Source: Betaproteobacteria bacterium
GTDB lineage: Bacteria; Pseudomonadota; Gammaproteobacteria; Burkholderiales; SG8-39
Assembly (NCBI GenBank): GCA_016195915.1
Contig: JACPYS010000004.1
Coordinates: forward strand, 1-64,000
Length of the DNA stretch: 64,000 nucleotides
Reading direction: 5' to 3'
Shown one piece after another: positions 54,017-61,492 of the stretch. The position numbers were made by a program, and so were the translations under genes. Position 1 is the first letter of the stretch; each line of letters starts with the position of its first letter. A model generated the notes under the pieces. That model was not told the DNA's origin. It ran no database searches and saw only the letters and a list, made by a program, of their open reading frames with translations.

Positions 54017-55293
54017 GAAGGGGACGAGCGCTGGTAGAGAGCGTCGATGACTTCCAACTGGCGCGCGGTGGCACCGCGGTGCGCGGCGCAAAGTGCCATT
54101 CCCGCTTGTCCCATATGCCTGCGCCGCGGCTCGTCCGCGAGCAGTGACAGCGCTGCATCGATCACTCCCGCGGCATCGACAGCCTGAACTGCTGCGCCCG
54201 CCTCGCGCGCGGCAACAGAGGCCTCGCTGAAGTTATAGTCGCTCGGCCCCAGCACCACCGGCACGCCCTGCGCGAGCGGTTCGATCAGGTTCTGGCTGCC
54301 GTACGCCAGCACGCTCCCGCCCATCACCACGACGTCGGCGAGCGCAAAGTAGAGCGCCATCTCGCCCATCGTGTCACCGAGCAACACTTCCGTTTGTGCA
54401 TTTCCCTCACCCGCCGCGCTGCGGCGCGCGAGCGCGAGCCCGCGCCGCGTCACGAGGTCCGCCACCTCGTCGAACCTGCGGGGATGGCGCGGCACGATAA
54501 CGAGCAGATGGCCTTTTGCGGCGCGCTGCCCGAGCGCGTCGAGCAGCGCCGCTTCCTCGCCTTCGCGCGTGCTCGCGGCGAGCAACACGGGCCTGACGCC
54601 GAGCAGGCGTTTGAGCCGCGCGCCTTCGGCCGCCTTGGCAGAATCCGGCAGGAGGTCGAACTTCAGGTTGCCGTGCACTTCGACTGATCGGGCGCCCAGT
54701 GCGCGCAACCGCCGTGCGTCCGCCTCGCCCTGCGCGCACACCGCATCGAGCGCCGAAAATGCCGGCGTCGAAAGCGCCCCGAACATCGCGTAGCCGTGTG
54801 CCGACTTCTCCGACATGCGTGCATTGGCAAGCACCACCGGCACGCCATGCGCCTTGCAACCCGCGACCAGGTTGAACCAGACCTCGGTTTCCATCAATAC
54901 GGCAAGACGTGGCCGGAAGAACGCAAGGAACCGCCGTACCGCCGACGGGGTATCCCAGGGAAGCCAGACGATGCGCGCATCCCTGCCCCAGGCCTGCTCG
55001 AGCGCTTCACGGCCCGCGGCGGTCATGCAGGTTGCGAGCAGCATGGCATCAGGGTGGCGCGCAAGCAGGGCGCGGGCGAGCGGCAGGCTTGCCCGCGCCT
55101 CGCCGAGCGAAACCGCGTGCACCCAGATGACCGGCCGGTCGGCGGGTTGCGAATGAATACCGAAGCGCTCGCGGACGTGTTGGCGATAGCGCGGCTCGCG
55201 CCGCGCGCGCAGCAACAGGCGCAGCAGCGCGAACGGCAACGCCAGCCAGACCACCAGCGTATAGGCTGCGCGGGCGAGCGTGCTCAAAGCCAC
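54013..55293 (-). CDS. waaA: Kdo (3-deoxy-D-manno-octulosonate) transferase
   Basis: A 426-residue membrane-anchored glycosyltransferase that adds Kdo to lipid IVA. The N-terminal anchor (about 8-26) is followed by the GT30 signature: PVIWVHAVSLGEARASLPLA, FRPRLAVLMETEVWFNLVAG, KAHGVPVVLANARMSEKSAH. The C-terminal nucleotide-binding half has VIVPRHPRRFDEVADLV, VVMGGSVLAYGSQNLIEPLA and GVPVVLGPSDYNFSEAS. It overlaps waaC by ten bases, the two being co-directional. Confidence 0.95.
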   Translation of the reverse strand: MALSTLARAAYTLVVWLALPFALLRLLLRARREPRYRQHVRERFGIHSQPADRPVIWVHAVSLGEARASLPLARALLARHPDAMLLATCMTAAGREALEQAWGRDARIVWLPWDTPSAVRRFLAFFRPRLAVLMETEVWFNLVAGCKAHGVPVVLANARMSEKSAHGYAMFGALSTPAFSALDAVCAQGEADARRLRALGARSVEVHGNLKFDLLPDSAKAAEGARLKRLLGVRPVLLAASTREGEEAALLDALGQRAAKGHLLVIVPRHPRRFDEVADLVTRRGLALARRSAAGEGNAQTEVLLGDTMGEMALYFALADVVVMGGSVLAYGSQNLIEPLAQGVPVVLGPSDYNFSEASVAAREAGAAVQAVDAAGVIDAALSLLADEPRRRHMGQAGMALCAAHRGATARQLEVIDALYQRSSPS

Positions 55294-56234
55294 GCCTCGA
55301 GCACGGCGCGCAGTTCATCGACCGAAGGAAGTGCGCCGCGAGCGCCAATATTTCGCACCGGCGTTGCGGCGTACAGACCGGTGAGCGCAGGATCGGAACT
55401 GCAGTAGATGCCGGCGGTCGGCACCCCAAGCCCGGCGGCAAGGTGTGTCAAGCCCGTGTCCACCCCCACGACCGCACGCGCGCGCCGCAGCAACGGCGCC
55501 AGATCGGTAATCGTCATCCGCTCAGCGACGCTTGCATGCGGGAACCCGGCTGCGATGCGATTGCAGCGCGCGCGCTCCGTTTCGCTGCCCCACGGCAGCA
55601 GGCAATTCTGCCCGCAAGAAGCAAGCCATGCGAGCAGGTCGCGCCAATTCGCTTCCGGCCACAACTTGTCGGCGCGACTGGTCATGGTGAGAAACACCAC
55701 GGCGGAATTCCCGCCAGCGTGGTTCGCGTCTGGAGCCGTCGCGAAGCCGTATTCGGCCGGGCCTTCGACCGCAATGTCCATTGCGGCGCAGGCAAGCCGC
55801 CGGTTGCGCTCCACCGCGTGCAAGGCAAGCGGCACGGCGTGATGCACATCGTAGATGCTGGCGGCGAGACGCTCGCGCACGCTGGCTGCATCGAAGCCAT
55901 GCTTTTCGCCGCGCGCCGAAGCGGCAATGAGCGCGCTCTTGACCAATCCCTGGGTGTCGATCACGCATTCGTAGCGCTCGGCGCGGAGCGCACGGCGGAA
56001 TGCGGACAGCTCGCGCCAGGTGGCGGGATCATACAAACGCCTGCGCCAGCGCCGCGCGGCCACCGGAATCGCCCGGCGCACTGCGGCATGCAAGCGCGCG
56101 ACCTCGACGAACGATTCCTCCACGACCCAATCGATCGCGGCCCCGGGCAGCGCGCGGCGCAGGTCGCTCACGGCGGGGCCGTTGTGCACCACGTCGCCGA
56201 GCGAGGATGTTTTGACGAACAGGATGGAAGGCAT
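55284..56234 (-). CDS. waaC: Lipopolysaccharide heptosyltransferase I
   Basis: A 316-residue GT9 enzyme that adds the first heptose to Kdo. It starts MPSILFVKTSSLGDVVHNGP, with VIDTQGLVKSALIAASARGE in the first half and SAVVFLTMTSRADKLWPEAN and AVVGVDTGLTHLAAGLGVPT in the second. The N-terminal SSLGDVVHN and the late DTGLTHLAA motifs are typical of WaaC. It overlaps waaA and is divergent from the WaaE-type gene. Confidence 0.93.
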   Translation of the reverse strand: MPSILFVKTSSLGDVVHNGPAVSDLRRALPGAAIDWVVEESFVEVARLHAAVRRAIPVAARRWRRRLYDPATWRELSAFRRALRAERYECVIDTQGLVKSALIAASARGEKHGFDAASVRERLAASIYDVHHAVPLALHAVERNRRLACAAMDIAVEGPAEYGFATAPDANHAGGNSAVVFLTMTSRADKLWPEANWRDLLAWLASCGQNCLLPWGSETERARCNRIAAGFPHASVAERMTITDLAPLLRRARAVVGVDTGLTHLAAGLGVPTAGIYCSSDPALTGLYAATPVRNIGARGALPSVDELRAVLEAWL

Positions 56235-56313
56235 CGCGGCGCGCGGGGGAGGAGCCTCAGGTCCGCTGGGATAGAATGAGGCCCCGTTTCGCCGCGATTA
56301 TAAGGTACGCAAC

Positions 56314-57072
56314 TTGGCCGGCCGCGCCCCTCTTTCCGCGGTGCTCATCACCCGCAATGCGGCAAGCCAGATCGAGCCCTGCCTCGAGAGCCTAAAATTC
56401 GCCGACGAGGTCCTGGTGGTCGATTCCGCGAGCAGCGATGAAACCCGCGCCATTGCGGAGCGCCACGGCGCGCGCGTGATCGACAAGGAGTGGCTCGGCT
56501 TCGGCAGGCAGAAGCAGTTCGCCGCGGACCAGGCTGCGCACGACTGGGTGCTGAGCGTGGACGCCGATGAGCGCGTGAGCGAAAAACTTGCCGCGAGCAT
56601 CCGCGCGGCGCTCGAAAACCCTGCCGCGCCGGTCCACCGCATGGCGCGCTGCAACCGCTTCCTCGGGCGCTGGCTGCGCCACGGCGAAGGCTACCCCGAT
56701 TGGAGCGTGCGCCTGTTCGACCGGCGCGCCGCGCGCTGGAGCGACGATGCGGTGCACGAAAAGCTCCTGTTCGGTGTAACTCCAGTCACGCTCGAAGGCG
56801 ACCTGCTGCACGAATCGGCCGAGGACCTCGCGCAATACCTCGCCAAGCAGAACCGTTATACCTCGCTCGCCGCGCGGCAGCTGCATGAGCGCGGCGCACA
56901 AGCCAGCGCACTGCAGATGCTTGCTTCGCCGCTGGTTCGCTTCGTCAAGTTCTACCTGCTGCGGCTGGGGTTTCTCGACGGCGTGCCCGGTCTGGTGCAC
57001 ATTTCGATCGGCTGCATGAACAGCTTCCTGAAATACGCCAAGCTCGCAGAGCTGCGACGGGGCGACGCATGA
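56314..57072 (+). CDS. Family-2 glycosyltransferase (WaaE/KdtX type)
   Basis: A 252-residue GT2 enzyme of the LPS core beta-1,4-glucosyltransferase group. LSAVLITRNAASQIEPCLES is the N-terminus, VLVVDSASSDETRAIAERHG the nucleotide-sugar motif, and SVDADERVSEKLAASIRAAL holds the DxD-like acidic site. VRFVKFYLLRLGFLDGVPGL and HISIGCMNSFLKYAKL close the C-terminus. The start is read as TTG 56314; no ATG lies close upstream, and the family N-terminus supports this place. It overlaps the epimerase gene (ATGA). It probably adds a glucose to the inner core; the exact sugar is inferred. Confidence 0.82.
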   Translation: MAGRAPLSAVLITRNAASQIEPCLESLKFADEVLVVDSASSDETRAIAERHGARVIDKEWLGFGRQKQFAADQAAHDWVLSVDADERVSEKLAASIRAALENPAAPVHRMARCNRFLGRWLRHGEGYPDWSVRLFDRRAARWSDDAVHEKLLFGVTPVTLEGDLLHESAEDLAQYLAKQNRYTSLAARQLHERGAQASALQMLASPLVRFVKFYLLRLGFLDGVPGLVHISIGCMNSFLKYAKLAELRRGDA

Positions 57073-58037
57073 AAGTCCTGGTGACCGGTTGCGCAGGTTT
57101 CATCGGCATGCACGCTGCCGAGCGGCTGCTCGCGCGCGGCGACGAGGTGCTCGGCGTGGACAATCTCTCGCCGTATTACTCCGTGCAACTCAAGCGCGAC
57201 CGCCTGGCGCAGCTGGAGACCCGCGCCGGGTTCCGCTTCGAGCTGCTCGATCTCGCCGACGCGGATGCGACGATGCGGCTGTTCGCCTCCGGGAAGCCGG
57301 AGTGCGTGCTCCATCTCGCGGCGCAGCCGGGCGTGCGGCATTCGCTCGAAAATCCCGCGGCGTATGTCCAGGCCAACCTGGTCGCGTTCGCGAACTGTCT
57401 CGAAGCCTGCCGGGCGCAGCCGGTGAAACACCTCGTCTATGCCTCGAGTTCGAGCGTGTACGGCGGCAACACCAAGCAGCCGTTCTCCGAATCGGACAAC
57501 GTCGATCATCCGGTGAGTCTGTACGCGGCGACCAAGAAAGCCAACGAGCTGATGGCGCATACCTACAGCCACCTGTTCGGGATTCCCGCCACGGGCCTGC
57601 GCTACTTCACCGTCTACGGCCCGTGGGGCCGGCCCGACATGTCGCCGATGCTGTTCGCGCAGGCGATCATGCAGGGCAAGCCGATCCGCGTGTTCAACCA
57701 CGGCGACATGCAGCGCGATTTCACCTACGTGGACGACATCGCAGAGGGCACGTTGCGCGTGCTCGACCATCCGGCGCAAGGCTCACCGCCGTACGAGATC
57801 TTCAACATCGGCAACCACGAGCCGGTCGGATTGCTCGATTACATCGCGGAACTCGAGCGCGCGCTCGGCAGGCAGGCGATCAAGGAACTGGCGCCGATGC
57901 AGCCCGGCGATGTGAAAGCAACGTGTGCCGATACCGCCCGCCTTCGCGAGGCGACGGGATTCGCTCACTCGACGCCGCTTGCGACCGGCCTCGCGCGCTT
58001 CGCCGAATGGTTCAAGCGCTACCACGGCTACGCGTGA
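57069..58037 (+). CDS. NAD-dependent epimerase, UDP-glucuronate 4-epimerase type
   Basis: A 322-residue extended SDR. The NAD motif GCAGFIGMHAA is at residues 7-17, followed by LSPYYSVQLKRDRLAQLETR, typical of UDP-glucuronate epimerases. The catalytic YASSSSVYGGN and SLYAATKKANELMAHTYSHL (Tyr-x3-Lys) follow, then TVYGPWGRPDMSPMLFAQAI and FTYVDDIAEG. It would make UDP-galacturonate for the LPS core or capsule. It overlaps genes at both ends. The assignment is by pattern; UDP-glucose epimerase activity is less likely given the PYY motif. Confidence 0.85.
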   Translation: MKVLVTGCAGFIGMHAAERLLARGDEVLGVDNLSPYYSVQLKRDRLAQLETRAGFRFELLDLADADATMRLFASGKPECVLHLAAQPGVRHSLENPAAYVQANLVAFANCLEACRAQPVKHLVYASSSSVYGGNTKQPFSESDNVDHPVSLYAATKKANELMAHTYSHLFGIPATGLRYFTVYGPWGRPDMSPMLFAQAIMQGKPIRVFNHGDMQRDFTYVDDIAEGTLRVLDHPAQGSPPYEIFNIGNHEPVGLLDYIAELERALGRQAIKELAPMQPGDVKATCADTARLREATGFAHSTPLATGLARFAEWFKRYHGYA

Positions 58038-59092
58038 GCGAACTGCAGCGCATCCTCGTCATCCGCCGCGACAACATCGGCGACCTGGTGTGCACCACAC
58101 CGCTCATCGCCGCGTTGCGCTCGCGCTACCCGCAAAGCTGGATCGGCGCGCTGGTGAACAGCTACAACGCGCCGGTGCTGGAGGGCAATTCCGACCTCGA
58201 TGCCGTTTTCAGCTATGAAAAACTCAAGCACCGCGACGGGCAGGGCTCGCTTCTGCGGACCATCGCCGGAGCGGTGGTCGAGCGCTACCTGCTGATCCGC
58301 AGCCTGCGCGCGCAGAAACTCGATTGTGTCGCGATCGCCACGACCAGCTACGTAGAGCGCACGGTCAACCTCGCGGCAAGGCTCCATCCGAAAACGATCG
58401 CGGGGTTCGTGGACGGCAAATGCCGCGATGCGCGCGTTCGCCTGCCGGTGCCGGAGGAAACCACTACGGGGCTGCACGAAGTCGAAGCTGTCTACCGGCT
58501 TGCGCCGTTGCTCGGCGTCGAAACGCCGATCCCGCCGCTCAAGATCGTGCCCTCGCCGGACGCCCTCGTGAAGGCAAGAGCGGCGATCGGGCAGGCGGGT
58601 TTTGCCGGGCGCATGCTCATCGGCGTGCACATAAGCGCGCGCCGTCCGGCGCAGCGTTGGCCGACCGGGCGCTATGCCGAACTGATCGTGCAGTTGAAGG
58701 AGCGATTCGGCGCAGCGAGCGTGCTGTTCTGGTCACCGGGTGCGCAAACCGATCCGCGCCATCCGGGCGACGACGAGAAGGCGGCGGAGGTCGTGAAACA
58801 GGTTGGTACGCGAGCGCCGCTGCTTGCGTACTCGACCACCGAGTTGCGCGACCTGATCGGGGCGTTATCGGTCTGCGATGCGGTGATCTGCCCGGACGGC
58901 GGGGCGATGCATCTGGCCGCCGCGCTGGGAAGACCGATCGTGGCGCTATTCGGCGATTCGCCGCCCGAGCGCTGGCGGCCTTGGGGGGTCAGACACACCG
59001 TCATCCAGACTCCGAGCCGCAATGTAAGCGACATCGCGGTCGATGCGGTCGTGCGCACGTTTACCGCGTTGCTGCCTGCAGCGAGAGGCTAA
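58034..59092 (+). CDS. Glycosyltransferase family 9 (heptosyltransferase-like)
   Basis: A 352-residue GT9 protein starting at GTG 58034, overlapping the epimerase stop. ILVIRRDNIGDLVCTTPLIA is the N-terminus, IGVHISARRPAQRWPTGRYA the middle motif, and AVICPDGGAMHLAAALGRPI with LFGDSPPERWRPWG the C-terminal nucleotide site. This is the pattern of WaaF/RfaQ-type transferases. It probably adds a heptose or related sugar to the LPS core made by the neighbouring waaA, waaC and WaaE-type genes. Its stop lies 43 nt from a convergent muramidase gene. Confidence 0.82.
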   Translation: MSELQRILVIRRDNIGDLVCTTPLIAALRSRYPQSWIGALVNSYNAPVLEGNSDLDAVFSYEKLKHRDGQGSLLRTIAGAVVERYLLIRSLRAQKLDCVAIATTSYVERTVNLAARLHPKTIAGFVDGKCRDARVRLPVPEETTTGLHEVEAVYRLAPLLGVETPIPPLKIVPSPDALVKARAAIGQAGFAGRMLIGVHISARRPAQRWPTGRYAELIVQLKERFGAASVLFWSPGAQTDPRHPGDDEKAAEVVKQVGTRAPLLAYSTTELRDLIGALSVCDAVICPDGGAMHLAAALGRPIVALFGDSPPERWRPWGVRHTVIQTPSRNVSDIAVDAVVRTFTALLPAARG

Positions 59093-59135
59093 GGTCGCCG
59101 CTTTCAACCCTCGCGCGACGCCCGGGCATTCCCCC

Positions 59136-59915
59136 TCAGGAAATTCCCGCCGCCGCCTCCAGTTCCGCGAGCGTCGCATCCTCGATCCGGCCGCTTGGCG
59201 GCAATCCGCGCGCGTTCTGAAACCTGATGAGCGCCTTCTGCGTATTCTCGCCAAACCAGCCGTCCACGGCGCCAGGTGAATACCCAAGATACGTAAGGTA
59301 AAGCTGGGTCGCGCGCACCGGCAGGCTGGGCAGAGGGCCGGTGCTGAAACGCGCATGCGCCTTGGCGAGTTTGCTGTCGTAATTGTTCTTCTGAAAATCC
59401 TCGCCGTTGTAGCGAAACGCGAAATTCGCCCAGTCGCCCTGCTGCAAGTATCTCGCGAGTCCGTTTTTCACGATGAAGCCCACCATCGCCTGAAACTGCG
59501 CGTCCTCTGACGCGCACATCGCCTCGACCATGGGTTCCACCCCCACGAACCCGACCTCGGCGGCGTTGAAACCCATCACCTGCCCCAATCCCCAGGAGGT
59601 GCTCTCCAACGCCGCTCTGCGCTCGAGCGCCACGGCGCGCAGCAGCCGCTCGTGCTGAAACACGCCGCCCGCCCCGTAACCACCCGCCTTAGGGTCGCTC
59701 AAATCCGGCGCGGCAGAAGCGAAGCGGCCACCCGTGCGCCGGTGAAAAACATGCCGCTCGAAAAGAATCTGCGGCCGGCGGTCCGCAAAAAAGCCGCAGC
59801 CCCTGGTTTCCACTGTCATCACCGCCCACAGCGCGGGCAACCCGACGCCCAGTTCGCCCGATGCGTGACTGAGGCCCGCTTCAGAGAGCGCTTTGCCTTT
59901 GCCCTGGAACATCAT
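59136..59915 (-). CDS. N-acetylmuramidase (DUF3380) with peptidoglycan-binding domain
   Basis: A 259-residue cell-wall hydrolase of endolysin type. The N-terminal muramidase domain (about 5-185) contains the likely catalytic Glu in WAVMTVETRGCGF, RPQILFERHVFHRRTGGRFA and ESTSWGLGQVMGFNAAEVGF. The C-terminal PG_binding_1 domain (about 198-255) has TQLYLTYLGYSPGAVDGWFG and ENTQKALIRFQNARGLPPSG. No signal peptide is visible, as in many phage endolysins. No holin or other phage gene is nearby, so it may be a domesticated phage lysin or one exported by another route. The start is at 59915 or 59912. Confidence 0.82.
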   Translation of the reverse strand: MMFQGKGKALSEAGLSHASGELGVGLPALWAVMTVETRGCGFFADRRPQILFERHVFHRRTGGRFASAAPDLSDPKAGGYGAGGVFQHERLLRAVALERRAALESTSWGLGQVMGFNAAEVGFVGVEPMVEAMCASEDAQFQAMVGFIVKNGLARYLQQGDWANFAFRYNGEDFQKNNYDSKLAKAHARFSTGPLPSLPVRATQLYLTYLGYSPGAVDGWFGENTQKALIRFQNARGLPPSGRIEDATLAELEAAAGIS

Positions 59916-59924
59916 CGCAGTGCC

Positions 59925-61440
59925 TCACGGCGCACTGCATGCAAAACTCTTTTCCTCGTCCAGGCTCCCCTTGCCATCCCACTTCGCGACCTGCGGATAC
60001 GCACACAGCGGCCGCGTGCGCACGATCCTGCCCTGCTCCATGCGGCCCGCGACGATGCGCTCGGGCGCCTTGCCGTTTTCCACCCAGTTGACGAGCGGGG
60101 TCATCGCATCGAGCCGGTCAACGCCCACACCACCGCGGCAGTGGAACATCCCCGGCACCATGAACAGGCGCATGAACCCGGGCACGCCGGCGCCCATCTT
60201 CGCCTGCACCTTTTCGTAGTAGTCGATCCCCATGCCCGGCGCGAGCGCGGTGTCGGCCCAGCCAAAATACATCAGCAGTTTGCCGCCGCGCGAGCGGAAC
60301 TCCGAGAGGTCCGGGTCCACGGCGTCGAGCAGGCCGCGGATCGCCGGCGAAATGCGCGCGTAGTCCTTGTCGAAGTCGAACTTCATCCAGTCGTGAGCGG
60401 GATCGGCTTTCGGATGGAAGGCCATGTACTTCACGAACGAGTCGCCGTAGAGCAGCTGGCGGCTCTTGCCAGAGGGCGGAATGATCCAGAAATCCCATCC
60501 GCTCGAGGGACCGGGCAGCGTCGGCTGCTGGCCGACCTTCTCGGCGCCAACGGGCTGACCGAAGAAATACGCGCGGCCGTTCGAGCGCGGGCCGGTGTAG
60601 ATTGCGTTCAGCGCGCCCGCCTGGCCCGCCGTGAGGCAGTCGGCGCCGTCCTGTCCGGCAGGGCAGGCCTTCACATCACGCGCGGGGTCGAAGTCGCAGG
60701 CACGCGGATCGTCGATGATGCCGTCCTTCGCGCCGTCCCTCGCGTCGCAGCGCTCGTACACGGCGTCGGCGACGAGCCTCATCTTCGCCATCGGGACCGG
60801 TGCGCGCGCGAGTTGCTGCGCGTTCCACAGCGCGGTGCTAAGCGAATCGGTGAAGTTGAGCACCGGCGCGCCCGCAATGATGCCGTCGAAGTCGCCCGCA
60901 TAGCGCTGCGCCGAAATCAGCGCCTGGCGCCCGCCGGTGGAACAGCCGTCCCAGTACGAATGGGCCGCGGGCCGGTCGTAATACGCGCGCAGGAGACGCT
61001 TTGCCGCCCGCAAGCTCTCGTGCACCGCGCGGAAAGCGTAGTCCACGGTCTTTTGCAGGTTGTTGTGCGCGAAGCTGCCGAGAGGCTCGCCGTCTGCGTC
61101 ATGCCCGGTGTTGGTCTGCACCGCAACGAAGCCGTTCTTCAACGCCATGTTGCGCTGGCTCACGCGGATCGGCGCGGCGAGCGATTCGCCCGCGAAGCCT
61201 CCGTTCCCGCGCATGTAGAGCCGCTTGTTCCAGGCGAGCGGCAGCGCGACTTCGAACTGCACCTCGGGCGCGATCACGCCGTGCACGCGGCAGAATGCCG
61301 GCGCATCGGCTGAAGCCGGCACCTCGTCGGCGGAGAGGATCGTCAGCGGCCCGCGTCCCATGGCTTTGAGCGCCCGGCACGCCATGCGCGGCGAGCGCGG
61401 CAGCGATCGAAATGATGGCGGGTGTCATTGCAGTTTTCAC
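59925..61440 (-). pseudogene. Tannase/feruloyl esterase family protein, apparently frameshifted after the signal peptide
   Basis: The main frame (from about 61385 down) encodes some 485 residues of the tannase family: ALPLAWNKRLYMRGNGGFAG, the nucleophile SYWDGCSTGGRQALISAQRY (GCSxGG), DGIIAGAPVLNFT, MYFGWADTALAPGM and the terminal FMVPGMFHCRGGVGVDRLDA. It has no signal peptide of its own. One in a different frame, starting at GTG 61440 after GGGAGA, encodes MKTAMTPAIISIAAALAAH, then runs out of frame into the esterase at about 61385-61395. A single-base indel would join the two into one exported enzyme. It may be a recent mutation or a sequencing error; the catalytic region looks intact. Substrates of the family are aromatic esters such as gallate or ferulate esters. 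Confidence 0.65.
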
Positions 61441-61492
61441 GAATATCTCCCGGAAGGCGTAGTTGTGTTTTTGAGCGAGCATACCCCGCATC

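Noticed and set aside
59136-59915. The muramidase as part of a prophage
   Set aside because: No holin, spanin, integrase or structural gene is adjacent; flanking genes are LPS-core and esterase genes.
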